Shown: in pieces, positions 19,163 through 28,233 of the stretch
How positions within the stretch are numbered: the stretch's first letter is position 1
Layout: each line of letters begins with the position of its first letter
DNA from: [Flexibacter] sp. ATCC 35103
GTDB lineage: Bacteria > Bacteroidota > Bacteroidia > Flavobacteriales > Flavobacteriaceae
Length of the DNA: 64,000 nucleotides
NCBI RefSeq assembly: GCF_001975985.1
Contig: NZ_MTQF01000006.1
Span: forward strand, 383,248-447,247
Direction of reading: 5' to 3'
Program-made: the position numbers and the translations under genes
The notes under the pieces: model-generated
Seen by the model: only the letters and a program-made list of their open reading frames with translations
Database searches by the model: none
Told to the model about the DNA's origin: nothing

Positions 19163-19536
19163 GATAAAAATTAGACTATTGTATGCTTGCAAACTTATAC
19201 AAACTATTCACCCTAAAATGAATATGTCAAACTTTCATTGTAAAAAAAAAATTGTTCTCCAAAAACAGTTGCACATAGAGAATCTAAAAATGATATTCAA
19301 AAAGGTAAAAACATCATCTACATCGATTTCTATACCACAAAACTACTTTCTACTTTAGAAAAAACATTACGGCTTTCCTCATTCCCGGCATCTTTTTTTT
19401 CTTATTTATAATCATTCAATCTTAATTTACTGTGTTATATTAAGTTACGTTTTACAGAAAAAGTAACTTTAATGTTAAGTTTTTTATTTACTTAAATTTC
19501 ATGGTATATTATGTACAAAAATTGCCACATGCATTC
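19163..19536. other. Non-coding spacer
   Basis: About 370 bp with no convincing ORF. An AGTTAC/GTAACT inverted repeat lies near 19443-19468. Very AT-rich. Confidence 0.4.
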
Positions 19537-20011
19537 TTTCTTATTCTAGATTAAGTCAAAAACTTTTAGTTACTGCATACATTTGTCAAACAAATTTATA
19601 GTTCTTTAAAAAACCGAAACATATTCCCGAAAGACAAAAAAGAGATTTTCTAATAAAGAAAAAATTTCTTGTCCTGGATTAAGTGAAGATCTTTTAGCGA
19701 ACCAATACATTTGTAAAACAAATTACAGTTCTTTAAAAAACCGGAGCATCTGGAAAAGATAAAAGAGAGATTTCTAAAAAGAAAAATTTCTTGTCCTGGA
19801 TTAAGTGAAGATCTTTTAACGAACCAATACATTTGTAAAACAAATTACAGTTCTTTAAAAAACCGAAGCATCTGGAAAAGACATTTAAAATAAGAAAATA
19901 ATTTCTTGTCCTAGATTAAGCAAAGACCTTTTAATTAACCAATACATTTGTAAAATAAATTACAAGTTTTACCTCTTAAAATATTGAGATAGAACCTTAA
20001 AAAAAACGATT
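19537..20011 (+). repeat. Four imperfect tandem repeats (115-128 bp) upstream of a small gene
   Basis: Units start at 19537, 19665, 19787 and 19902. Each opens with TTTCTTgTCCTgGATTAAG and contains ATTTGT-N3-ACAAAT (19581, 19709, 19831; one mismatch at 19946) overlapping a perfect -7 box TACATTTG (19578, 19706, 19828, 19943). The first three also share GTTCTTTAAAAAACCG. The last copy leads into the gene at 20012. Four tandem promoters or four operator units are the likeliest readings. Confidence 0.85.
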
Positions 20012-20326
20012 ATGAAAACTCTTGAATTCTTATTACTCGGAAAAAACGAAGCGATCCTGGCCATATTACTTCGACTTGTAAATGCAAATGAAGACTGGAA
20101 TGCAGTTGCTTTTGATCACGAGGATGAAGCTCAGGAATACTTTCTAAATCACAAAATAGACTTTGTTCTCTTAAGTTCCGGAATTGAAGATCATGTCGAA
20201 AAAAAGTTCACTTCTTTTTGTTTAGAACAACAACCCGAAGTCGAAGTAATTGAACATTTTGGAGGAGGAAGCGGTTTATTAAAATCAGAAATCCTGCACC
20301 GATTACATCTAAAAGGAAAAATTTAG
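20012..20326 (+). CDS. Small receiver-like protein, function unknown
   Basis: A 104-residue cytosolic protein with no signal peptide. The pattern LEFLLLGKNEAILAILLRLV, then a helix, then IDFVLLSSGIED resembles the first half of a CheY-like receiver, with Ser-Ser where the phospho-acceptor Asp would be, so it would not be a normal phospho-receiver. It starts with ATG 52 nt after the last repeat unit's palindrome and precedes the secreted hydrolase genes by 228 bp. Fold assignment is tentative. Confidence 0.5.
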   Translation: MKTLEFLLLGKNEAILAILLRLVNANEDWNAVAFDHEDEAQEYFLNHKIDFVLLSSGIEDHVEKKFTSFCLEQQPEVEVIEHFGGGSGLLKSEILHRLHLKGKI

Positions 20327-20554
20327 GTACCAAAGTTTTCCTTTTAAAATTCATCAAAAGCCTTAAAATAAATCATTCACGAATATCCAATAACAAATTG
20401 ACGATATATCGTTAGGACTTTTATTGCCTTTTTTGAAAAACCTCTTAAAACCAATACATTACAAACAAGGCATTTTATTTGAATGCAAAACATTGAAAAT
20501 CAAACATAAAATAATTTTTAAAAAACCTTTTATTCACAACAAAAATAAATTATC

Positions 20555-21244
20555 ATGAAAAAAATACTTTTAACAGCAGCATTATTATTTGTAACTTTTA
20601 TAGGATTCGCTCAAAAACCAAGTCCGGCGCAATTAGATCCTTTCAACCATACATTAGTACTTATTGATTACGAAAGCCAAATGGCATTTGCAGTAAATAA
20701 CATTCCAATCGATCAGCTTCGCAACAACACAGCTTTAGTTGCCGGCGCTTCAAAAATATTCAAAGTTCCTACTATTGTAACAACCGTTGCCGAAAAATCA
20801 TTTAGCGGACCCGTTTTCCGTGAAATCGAAGAATTTTACCCAAAAGCAACTTCAAACTACATAGATCGTACTTCAATGAATACCTGGGAAGATCTTCCTG
20901 CTCATAAAGCGATAGTTGCAAAAGGTAAAAAGAAATTAGTTTTTGCAGGTTTATGGACAAGCGTTTGTATAGTAGGACCAGCATTATCAGCAATCAACGA
21001 AGGTTATGACGTTTATGTAATTACAGATGCAAGCGGCGATGTTTCTAAAGAAGCACACGAAATGGCCGTAACACGTATGGTTCAGGCAGGTGCACATCCC
21101 GTAACTTCATTACAATATTTATTAGAATTACAACGCGACTGGGCTCGTCAGGAAACTTATGTACCTGTAACAGATTTAGTTAAAAAATACGGTGGCGCTT
21201 ACGGTGTTGGTGTTCAATATGCACACGAAATGCTAAAACACTAA
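20555..21244 (+). CDS. Secreted isochorismatase-family cysteine hydrolase
   Basis: Isochorismatase/YcaC-like hydrolase expected to cleave an amide, carbamate or similar bond. Uncommonly for the family, it has a signal peptide (LLTAALLFVTFIGFAQ), so it works in the periplasm. Catalytic triad candidates: Asp in LVLIDYESQM (about 36), Lys in the KGKKKLVFAG region (about 127) and Cys in GLWTSVCIVGP (about 138). 229 residues, normal for the family. A terminator separates it from the amidohydrolase and porin genes, yet all three make exported proteins and probably act on one substrate. Confidence 0.8.
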   Translation: MKKILLTAALLFVTFIGFAQKPSPAQLDPFNHTLVLIDYESQMAFAVNNIPIDQLRNNTALVAGASKIFKVPTIVTTVAEKSFSGPVFREIEEFYPKATSNYIDRTSMNTWEDLPAHKAIVAKGKKKLVFAGLWTSVCIVGPALSAINEGYDVYVITDASGDVSKEAHEMAVTRMVQAGAHPVTSLQYLLELQRDWARQETYVPVTDLVKKYGGAYGVGVQYAHEMLKH

Positions 21245-21344
21245 ATCAAATTGAACGCGGATAAAACGGATTTAACTAATCATAAAAAAAATCAGCGTAA
21301 ATCATCGGGCTATTTCCCCTTAAAATAATTCCCAAAACGAAGAA

Positions 21345-21372
21345 GGCTGTGTAACCGCACAGTCTTTTTTTT
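21345..21372 (+). terminator. Terminator after the cysteine hydrolase gene
   Basis: Stem GGCTGTG/CACAGTC (one G-T pair), loop TAACCG, then nine T. Confidence 0.85.
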
Positions 21373-21402
21373 CTCCCAAAACCAACTAAAAATACCACAA
21401 CC

Positions 21403-23187
21403 ATGAAACTTTCTTTCAAAATACTAGCTTTTCTTTTAATCATTTCCCTGCCTGTTTTCGCTCAAAGCAAAAGTGCTACACTTATCGTTCATCACGCCGT
21501 TATTCATACGCTCGATGATAAAAATACGATTGTAGAAGCAATGGCTGTTGCCGATGGAAAAATCCTGAAAACCGGAAAAAACAGTGATATTTTAAAATTA
21601 AAAAACAAAAAAACAACTGTAATCGATGCCAAAGGAAAAGTAATCATTCCCGGAATATTCGATTCGCATATGCACATTATCCGAGGCGGAAGATTCTTTA
21701 ATACTGAATTACGCTGGGATGGCGTTCGCTCTCTTAAAAAAGCTTTGGCAATGCTAAAAGAACAAGCGCAAAGAACACCAAAAGGACAATGGGTTCGCGT
21801 TGTTGGAGGATGGAATGCCTATCAGTTTGAAGAAAAAAGACTGCCTACTCTGGACGAAATCAACGAAGCAACAGGTGATGTTCCTGCTTTTGTATTGCAT
21901 TTATACGGTCATGCCTATTTGAACAAAGCAGGAATTGCAGCTTTAAAAATTGATGCCAATACTCCAAATCCAAATGGCGGATTGGTAGAAAAAGATCCCA
22001 ACGGAAATCCAACCGGATTACTAGTTGCTGAGCCAAATGCTTTTATTTTATACTCGACACTTTCTAAACTTCCGGAATTAAGTCCTGATGAAAAAATAAA
22101 TTCGACCAAACAATTTATGACAGAGATGAATCGTCTTGGCGTAACTGCCATTATTGATGCCGGCGGCGGATTCCAGAACTTTCCTGACGATTATGGCGTA
22201 ACAAATGGTTTATGCAAAGACAGCGATCTTACCATAAGAATGCCTTATTATTTATTTGCCCAAAAAGCAGGAAGCGAACTAAATGACTACAGCAAATGGG
22301 TTAGTACGGTAGAAATTGGAGAAGGCTGTGACGATCACGATGACAGTAAAGTAGAATATCATGCACAAGGCGCCGGAGAAAACTTGGTAATGAGCGCCGG
22401 GGATTTTGAAAATTTCGATAAACCAAGACCGGAATTAAGCCCGGCAATGGAAGGACAATTAAAAGAAGTTTTGTCATTACTGATTAAAAAAAGATGGCCG
22501 TTTAGAATTCACGCTACTTACAACGAAAGCATCACAAGATTCCTGAATGTTATTGAAGACATTAACAAAGAAACACCACTAAACGGACTTTTGTGGTTCT
22601 TTGATCACGGAGAAACTGTTTCTGTAGAAAACTTAAAACGTATTAAAGCGCTAAACGGCGGATTAGCGATCCAGCATAGAATGGCGTATCAGGGAGAAAG
22701 CTTCATAAAAAGATACGGAAAAACAGCTGCTGCAAACACAGTTCCGCTTAAAAAGATACTCGAAATGGGAATCAAAGTCGGAATGGGGACTGATGGAACA
22801 CGTGTAGCCAGCTACAATCCATGGGTTGGTTTGTATTGGCTAACAACCGGAAAAACTTTAGGCGGACTAAAATATATGGCCGATGAAAATATTCAGGACA
22901 GAACAACGGCTTTAAAATTATTTACCTACGGAAGTGCCCAATTAATCAATTTAGAGAAAGATCGCGGAATGCTTACTGCAAATAACCTGGCTGATTTTGC
23001 CATTCTTTCTGATGATTATTTTAATACTCCCGAAGAGAAAATCTTAAACATAGAATCGAAACTTACAGTTGTAAACGGTAAAGTAGTTTATGCTGATACT
23101 GATTTTAGAAGCTTTGCTCAACCAACTCCAAAAGCAATTCCGGATTGGAGCCCTGTAAACTATTTTGGAGGTTATCAAAAAAATTAA
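21403..23187 (+). CDS. Secreted amidohydrolase (YtcJ-like)
   Basis: Metal-dependent amidohydrolase of the YtcJ group, 594 residues with signal peptide (ILAFLLIISLPVFAQ). The metal-binding HxH is FDSHMHIIRGG (about 86), later ligands are likely His in RIHATYNES (about 367) and HRMAYQG, and the catalytic Asp is in GMGTDGTRVAS (about 461). Export is unusual for this group but is seen in Bacteroidota. It is followed after 3 bp by the porin, so the two are co-translated. The substrate is unknown; an N-acyl or cyclic amide compound entering through the porin is a guess. Confidence 0.82.
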   Translation: MKLSFKILAFLLIISLPVFAQSKSATLIVHHAVIHTLDDKNTIVEAMAVADGKILKTGKNSDILKLKNKKTTVIDAKGKVIIPGIFDSHMHIIRGGRFFNTELRWDGVRSLKKALAMLKEQAQRTPKGQWVRVVGGWNAYQFEEKRLPTLDEINEATGDVPAFVLHLYGHAYLNKAGIAALKIDANTPNPNGGLVEKDPNGNPTGLLVAEPNAFILYSTLSKLPELSPDEKINSTKQFMTEMNRLGVTAIIDAGGGFQNFPDDYGVTNGLCKDSDLTIRMPYYLFAQKAGSELNDYSKWVSTVEIGEGCDDHDDSKVEYHAQGAGENLVMSAGDFENFDKPRPELSPAMEGQLKEVLSLLIKKRWPFRIHATYNESITRFLNVIEDINKETPLNGLLWFFDHGETVSVENLKRIKALNGGLAIQHRMAYQGESFIKRYGKTAAANTVPLKKILEMGIKVGMGTDGTRVASYNPWVGLYWLTTGKTLGGLKYMADENIQDRTTALKLFTYGSAQLINLEKDRGMLTANNLADFAILSDDYFNTPEEKILNIESKLTVVNGKVVYADTDFRSFAQPTPKAIPDWSPVNYFGGYQKN

Positions 23188-23190
23188 ATC

Positions 23191-24561
23191 ATGAATACCT
23201 TATTCCGATTATTGTTGCTTTTTGGATTTATTTCAATAGCAAATGCACAACAAAAACCTGTATTTCAAAAGTTGCGGTATGACGATGATGTGACTTATTT
23301 AAAAACAGATTCGACTAAAAACCTCTACGAGAAAATAAAATATGTTCCGTTAAGCAAAAACAGCCATTACTTCGCCACTATTGGTGGCGAAGCCAGATGG
23401 CAATACACTTATACTGTAAATGATAAATGGGGCGATGATTCTGATGAAGGCGATGGCTATTTACTTTCTCGTTATTTGCTTCACGCCGATATACATTTAG
23501 GCGTTTTCAGAACTTTTTTGGAATTGCAAAGCAGTCTGGCAAACAGTAAAATTGATCCAAGTCCGGTAGATGAAAACCAACTCGATATTCATCAGGCATT
23601 TTTGGACATTGATTTTATTCGCGATAAAAACGAACAACTCACATTGCGTTCCGGAAGACAGGAAATGATGTACGGTTCTCAACGTTTGGTCGCTGTTCGT
23701 GAAGGTCCAAATAGCCGACTTGCTTTTGACGGAATGAAATTATTCTATAAAAAAAATAATTGGCAGACTGATGCTTTTTTCACTCATCCAATTGCGAATA
23801 AAACCGGGAGTTTTAATGACAAATTCAATGAAAACGCGAAATTCTGGGGAAGTTATACCGTAATTCATAAAGTGCCATTTATACAAAATATCGATTTGTA
23901 CTATTTAGGTCTTTGGAAAAGCCGCGCCGTTTTTGATGATGCTATTGGAGAAGAAAGCAGACATTCTATTGGAACAAGAATTTGGAAAAACAAAGGAAAC
24001 TGGAAATATGATTTTGAAGGTCTTTATCAATTTGGGGAAATCAATCAAAAAACCATTTCTGCCTGGACACTTTCATCTTTTGCGTGTTATACTTTTGAAA
24101 ACGTAAAATTCAATCCGGAAATAGGACTAAAAACAGAAATAATCTCCGGTGATAAAAATTCCGGTGACAATCATTTTGAAACTTTTAATCCGTTATATCC
24201 TCGAGGCGCTTATTTTGGACTAGTAGCTTTGATTGGTCCATCAAATTTAATAGATATTCATCCTTCAATCAATTTCAATTTAACAGAAAAATTAGGCCTC
24301 GGAATTGACTATGATATTTTTTGGAGACAAACTATTAGCGATGGTTTATACGCACCAAACATGCAGCTTTTATATTCCGGAAAAGATACAACAGAACGTT
24401 TTGTAGGTTCTCAATTGATTTCTAATTTAGATTATGCCATGAATGACTTTTTATCTTTTACCTTAGAAACAGGATGGTTTAATGCCGGTTCATTCCTAAA
24501 AGAAGTTGGCACCGGAAAAGATTATTTTTATGCTGCTTTGACTGCTCAATTTAAATTTTAA
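23191..24561 (+). CDS. Alginate-export-family outer-membrane porin
   Basis: 456-residue beta-barrel protein with signal peptide (LFGFISIANAQ). The pattern of alternating aromatic/polar strands and segments such as LRSGRQEMMYGSQRLVAVREGPNSR is typical of the alginate_exp/AlgE-like porin domain, found in many small-molecule porins that do not carry alginate. The C-terminus ends in Phe (AALTAQFKF), the usual barrel-insertion signal. It directly follows the amidohydrolase gene. The last 47 bp of the gene plus stop region recur 120 bp downstream. Confidence 0.8.
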   Translation: MNTLFRLLLLFGFISIANAQQKPVFQKLRYDDDVTYLKTDSTKNLYEKIKYVPLSKNSHYFATIGGEARWQYTYTVNDKWGDDSDEGDGYLLSRYLLHADIHLGVFRTFLELQSSLANSKIDPSPVDENQLDIHQAFLDIDFIRDKNEQLTLRSGRQEMMYGSQRLVAVREGPNSRLAFDGMKLFYKKNNWQTDAFFTHPIANKTGSFNDKFNENAKFWGSYTVIHKVPFIQNIDLYYLGLWKSRAVFDDAIGEESRHSIGTRIWKNKGNWKYDFEGLYQFGEINQKTISAWTLSSFACYTFENVKFNPEIGLKTEIISGDKNSGDNHFETFNPLYPRGAYFGLVALIGPSNLIDIHPSINFNLTEKLGLGIDYDIFWRQTISDGLYAPNMQLLYSGKDTTERFVGSQLISNLDYAMNDFLSFTLETGWFNAGSFLKEVGTGKDYFYAALTAQFKF

Positions 24562-24683
24562 ATAAAACACAATCAAACTAAAGAGCCGCAGGTTCGGTTT
24601 ATTTTGTAGAGATGGATTTTAATCCATCTTTTGCGCAAAGATTATTTTTATGCCGCTTTGACTGCTCAATTTAAATTTTAAAT
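24517..24683. repeat. Direct repeat of the porin gene tail
   Basis: 24517-24563 and 24637-24683 are identical but for one base. Between them lies a TGTAGAG palindrome repeat (AGATGGATT-TT-AATCCATCT, 24610-24629). The second copy abuts the promoter of the next gene. Confidence 0.95.
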
Positions 24684-24686
24684 TTG
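24657..24686 (+). promoter_or_regulatory. Promoter of the LigT-like gene, made from duplicated coding DNA
   Basis: -33 TTTG (24657-24660), 18-nt spacer, -7 TAAATTTG (24679-24686). All but the last bases lie in the duplicated porin tail; the first copy lacks the final TTG and so has no -7 box. Confidence 0.6.
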
Positions 24687-24705
24687 TGTAAATCAAAAGT
24701 GCACA

Positions 24706-25269
24706 ATGGAGAAAAAATATTCAGTTGCCATTTATCCTTCACAAGATGTTATTGATTCCGTCAAAACGATGAAGGATTATTTAAAATCTAAAATAGAATG
24801 GTATAACAGCTGTAATTCTGTGGCTCATATTACTATTTGTGAGTTTACAATTGAAGAATCTGAGATAGAAAAAATCAAACTTAAGCTTGTAAAAATTTCT
24901 GACACCTTTACTCCTTTTCAGTCTTATTTAGATCATTTTGATTATTATGAAAATAGTGGCGCTTTCTTTATTGCTCCAAATGAAGGATCTAAAATCAATT
25001 TAAAACAGATTCTGAAAAAAACGCAGGAAACCTTAAAAGCTTTAAAATTGAAAAAAAGTGACGATCCGCATATGTCAATTGGTAGAAAATTAACTCCTGA
25101 AAATCTTAAAATAGCATCTCAGTTATTCACTACTATTAATCTTGATTTTTTATGTAATAATATTGTTTTACGTGAATTGGATCCAATAAAAAAACAGTTT
25201 TTTGTAATAGATACTTTCCCATTTGGCAGTAATCCTCAACCGGAATTAATACAGGGAAGTTTGTTTTAA
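24706..25269 (+). CDS. 2'-5' RNA ligase / 2H phosphoesterase family protein
   Basis: 187 residues with both 2H-family histidine motifs: His41 in AHITICEF and His122 in DPHMSIGRK, at the usual spacing. Proteins of this family cleave or join 2'-5' or cyclic phosphodiester bonds in RNA or nucleotides; the physiological role is generally unknown. Cytosolic, no signal peptide. A monocistronic gene with a short leader of about 13 nt. Confidence 0.8.
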   Translation: MEKKYSVAIYPSQDVIDSVKTMKDYLKSKIEWYNSCNSVAHITICEFTIEESEIEKIKLKLVKISDTFTPFQSYLDHFDYYENSGAFFIAPNEGSKINLKQILKKTQETLKALKLKKSDDPHMSIGRKLTPENLKIASQLFTTINLDFLCNNIVLRELDPIKKQFFVIDTFPFGSNPQPELIQGSLF

Positions 25270-25500
25270 AATTTTAACCTCGAAGAACGCAACGATTTAC
25301 GCTAAGCATGCTAACTTATTTCTCGCAAAGTCGCAAAGAAGATAAACTTTGTGTCTTTGCGTCTTTGCGAGCGAAAAAATCATGATATTATTTTCTGGCG
25401 AACTTTGCGAAAAAACCTAGCGCTCCTTGCGGTTAAATAAGCACAAAGCAAAGCAGCCTGAAACCTGAAACCTGAAACTATAAACTAAAAAAAACTTTTA
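25270..25500. repeat. Degenerate intergenic repeats
   Basis: No ORF. Contains palindromic CGCAAAG/CTTTGCG words (TCGCAAAGTCGCAAAG, later CTTTGCGTCTTTGCGAG) and three tandem CCTGAAA units (25458-25478). Such sequences are common Flavobacterium spacers. Confidence 0.6.
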
Positions 25501-25510
25501 TATATTTTCG

Positions 25511-25518
25511 TATATTTG
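25511..25518 (+). promoter_or_regulatory. -7 box of the AraC gene at 25538
   Basis: TATATTTG, 20 bp before the start codon; no clear -33 element. Confidence 0.5.
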
Positions 25519-25537
25519 AATTTTACAATTCACTCTT

Positions 25538-26461
25538 ATGAAATCACTCGATTCGTTTTATCAGGATATTACAAAAGGTTCTTCAATTGATCCGAGTTCA
25601 TTATTACCCAATGACATCAAAAAAGAGATTGGTCATTTTAATGTATTCGACATTAGGGAACTTCTAGAACGCATGCAGGGAAAATCGGTAATGCCTTATG
25701 ACCGACGTGCGTATTATAAAATCAGCTTGATAAAAGGGAACAATCGTGCTGAATATGCTGATAAAATAATTAATATCGAAAAGCAGGGACTTTTATTTGC
25801 TACACCCAAAATTCCATACAATTATCTGCCGCAAGACACCAATCAATCCGGCCAGTTTTGTGTTTTTACGAGTGAGTTTTTATCGAAAAACAAAAGCGGA
25901 ATTGACTTAGACGAATTGCCAATTTTTGCTTCAGACGGTTATCCTGTTTTTCAGCTTACAGATAAAGAAGTTATTGAAGTTGAATTGATTTTCAATAAAA
26001 TACAGAAAGAAATCAACTCTGATTATATTTACAAATACGATTTGATTCGAAATTATGTAGCAGAGTTAATTCACTTTGGACAAAAATTACAGCCTATAAC
26101 CGCTTTATATTCTAAGCATAATTCAGCAGCAAGAGTTTCTTCTTTATTTGCTGAATTATTAGAAAGGCAATTCCCTATAGAATCTCCCAATCAGCGATTA
26201 GAATTAAGAACAGCCAAAGATTTTGCTGAACGATTATCTGTTCATGTCAATCATTTAAATAAGGTTTTAAAAGAAAACACCGGAAAAACAACCACCGAAT
26301 TAATCACCACGAGATTAACAAATGAAGCCAAGATTCTCTTAAAACAAACCGATTGGAACATCTCTGAAATTGCGTTTTCCTTAGGTTTTGAAGAACTCGC
26401 CCATTTTTCTAATTTCTTTAAAAAACAAACATCCTTTACTCCTTTAGCTTTCAGGAGCTGA
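25538..26461 (+). CDS. AraC-family transcriptional regulator
   Basis: 307 residues. The N-terminal half (about 30-170) is a cupin-like sensor domain, and about 215-305 is the AraC double HTH, with DFAERLSVHVNHLNKVLKENTGKTTTELI and WNISEIAFSLGFEELAHFSNFFKKQTSFTPLAFR. It precedes two short-chain dehydrogenase genes on the same strand, which it likely controls, as is common for this AraC/SDR pairing in Bacteroidota. The signal is unknown. Confidence 0.85.
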   Translation: MKSLDSFYQDITKGSSIDPSSLLPNDIKKEIGHFNVFDIRELLERMQGKSVMPYDRRAYYKISLIKGNNRAEYADKIINIEKQGLLFATPKIPYNYLPQDTNQSGQFCVFTSEFLSKNKSGIDLDELPIFASDGYPVFQLTDKEVIEVELIFNKIQKEINSDYIYKYDLIRNYVAELIHFGQKLQPITALYSKHNSAARVSSLFAELLERQFPIESPNQRLELRTAKDFAERLSVHVNHLNKVLKENTGKTTTELITTRLTNEAKILLKQTDWNISEIAFSLGFEELAHFSNFFKKQTSFTPLAFRS

Positions 26462-26562
26462 TTTTTGAGTGTAGATTTTAGATTTTTTAAATTTACACCA
26501 TCTGATTTGAATTTTGCAAACATCGATTTGATATTTACAAATTCCCAAACCTACTTCGCCCC

Positions 26563-26570
26563 TACCTTTG
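26563..26570 (+). promoter_or_regulatory. -7 box of the first SDR gene
   Basis: TACCTTTG, 28 bp before the ATG at 26598. Confidence 0.5.
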
Positions 26571-26597
26571 TCTTATCAATTTAAAAGATCGAAAAAG

Positions 26598-27326
26598 ATG
26601 AACTTATCAAACAACAAAATTCTAATTACTGGCGGTGCAACCGGTATTGGACTTGGATTAACCGAAAGATTTATTGAGGAAAATAACACTGTAATTATTT
26701 GTGGCAGACGTGAATCTGTTTTAAATGAAGTTAAAGCAAAATTTCCAACTGTAATTACAAAAGTATGCGACCTAGCAATAGAAGCTGAACGCATCGCACT
26801 TTACGAATGGATTTCTACAAACCATAGTGATTTGAATGTCTTGGTAAACAATGCCGGAATTCAAAAATGGGTTTCGGTTGCTGATGCTGACTTTTACGAA
26901 AGCATGAAAGCTGAAATCGCTACAAACATTGAAGCTCCGCTGCATTTAACATCACTTTTTATTCAACTGGAATCGCTGAATACCGTAATGAATGTAACAT
27001 CCGGACTTGCCTTTTCTCCTTTTGCAAAAGTTCCAGTATATTCTGCAACCAAAGCTTTTTTCCGTTCGTTTACAATCTCACTTCGTCATATCCTGAAATC
27101 AAAAAATATTGAAGTAGTCGAAATTATTCCGCCTGCATTAAATACAGATTTGGGAGGTGTTGGTTTACATGATGCACATCCAAGTGTAAATGATTTTATC
27201 GTATCTATTTTTGAACAATTGAAAGAAGGAAAATCAGAATTGACCTTTGGAACCAGTGAGACAAGAATCAATGCAAGTGTTCCGGAATTAAAAGCATCAT
27301 TTAACGCATTACATTCTAATTTATAA
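26598..27326 (+). CDS. SDR oxidoreductase (DltE-like)
   Basis: Classical short-chain dehydrogenase, about 242 residues: cofactor loop TGGATGIGLG (about 11), NNAGIQ (about 82), Ser in NVTSGLAF and catalytic YSATK (about 147). The sequence resembles DltE-type SDRs of unknown substrate. An in-frame TTG at 26568 would extend it, but that codon is part of the promoter -7 box, so ATG at 26598 is chosen. Probably regulated by the upstream AraC protein. Confidence 0.82.
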   Translation: MNLSNNKILITGGATGIGLGLTERFIEENNTVIICGRRESVLNEVKAKFPTVITKVCDLAIEAERIALYEWISTNHSDLNVLVNNAGIQKWVSVADADFYESMKAEIATNIEAPLHLTSLFIQLESLNTVMNVTSGLAFSPFAKVPVYSATKAFFRSFTISLRHILKSKNIEVVEIIPPALNTDLGGVGLHDAHPSVNDFIVSIFEQLKEGKSELTFGTSETRINASVPELKASFNALHSNL

Positions 27327-27329
27327 TAC

Positions 27330-27415
27330 TGTGAAATGTAAAATGTGATTTGTGATACTTTATTATATAGCATCTCACAAATCACATTTTTACCAATCAC
27401 ATCTAACATTTCACA
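27330..27415. terminator. Long hairpin between the two SDR genes
   Basis: Nested arms TGTGAAATGT/ACATTTCACA (27330-27339, 27406-27415) and AAATGTGATTTGTGA/TCACAAATCACATTT (27341-27355, 27375-27389). It would separate or attenuate the two transcripts; no T-run follows. Confidence 0.5.
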
Positions 27416-27433
27416 ATTAACAATTAAATAAAT

Positions 27434-28198
27434 ATGGCAGTAAATACAAAAATAGCTCTTGTTACAGGCGGTAGCAGAGGTTTAGGAAAAAATATGGCAA
27501 TTGCAATTGCAAAAAAAGGAATTGACGTAATCATCACGTATAACAGTAAAAAAGACGAAGCGGATGCTGTTGTAAAAGAAATTGAAAATTTAGGACAAAA
27601 AGCATCTTCATTACAATTAAATGTAGCTGAATCAAGTACTTTTGATGCTTTTTTTACAAATGTTTCAGAGGTTTTAAAAAATACTTTTAAAACAGATAAA
27701 TTTGACTTCTTAGTAAACAATGCCGGAATTGGTATTCACAATTCATTCATTGGAACAACTGAAGCAGAATTTGATCAATTGACTAATATTCAGTTCAAAG
27801 GTCCTTTTTTCCTGACTCAAAAAGCATTGAATATTATAAATGATGGCGGCGGAATTGTGAATATTTCCACTGGTTTAGCACGTTTTTCATTTCCTGGTTA
27901 CGCAGCTTATGCCGCAATGAAAGGCGCCATTGAAACCTTGACAAAATATCAGGCAAAGGAATTAGGACAAAGAAAAATCAGGGTAAATGTTGTTGCTCCC
28001 GGAGCTATCGAAACTGATTTTGGTGGCGGAGTTGTTCGTGATAATGAGCAAATGAATCAACAAATAGCATCAGTTACCGCTTTAGGAAGAGTTGGTTTAC
28101 CAGACGATATTGGCGGCGTTGTTGCCTTTTTATGTACCGAAGATGCAAAATGGGTAAATGCGCAGCGCATCGAGGTTTCCGGCGGAATGATGCTTTAA
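27434..28198 (+). CDS. SDR oxidoreductase (FabG-like)
   Basis: Classical SDR of 254 residues: TGGSRGLGKNMA (about 11), NNAGIG (about 96), catalytic Ser in VNISTGLARF and YAAMK (about 156), and a C-terminal VSGGMML of the family. Clearly a different subfamily from the SDR before it, so not a recent duplication. Substrate unknown. It ends before a pair of hairpins converging on the PepSY-like gene. Confidence 0.82.
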   Translation: MAVNTKIALVTGGSRGLGKNMAIAIAKKGIDVIITYNSKKDEADAVVKEIENLGQKASSLQLNVAESSTFDAFFTNVSEVLKNTFKTDKFDFLVNNAGIGIHNSFIGTTEAEFDQLTNIQFKGPFFLTQKALNIINDGGGIVNISTGLARFSFPGYAAYAAMKGAIETLTKYQAKELGQRKIRVNVVAPGAIETDFGGGVVRDNEQMNQQIASVTALGRVGLPDDIGGVVAFLCTEDAKWVNAQRIEVSGGMML

Positions 28199-28233
28199 AT
28201 AGTTATTAATTCTGAACTATAATTCACTTCTTT

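Noticed and set aside
19245..19420. Possible decayed gene (frame reading IDFYTTKLLSTLEKTLRL)
   Set aside because: Short, no start, no recognised family; chance open frame in AT-rich DNA cannot be excluded.
19650..19832. 60-codon open frame on the minus strand within the repeat array
   Set aside because: It simply spans two repeat units and reads the same segment twice (IQDKKFF/NPGQEIFLF); no start context or protein-like composition.
19537..20011. CRISPR array
   Set aside because: The whole 115-128 bp unit is repeated, with no short identical repeats separated by unique spacers, and no cas genes lie nearby.
26568..26597. Upstream TTG start for the first SDR
   Set aside because: The codon is part of the TACCTTTG promoter box and would leave no leader.
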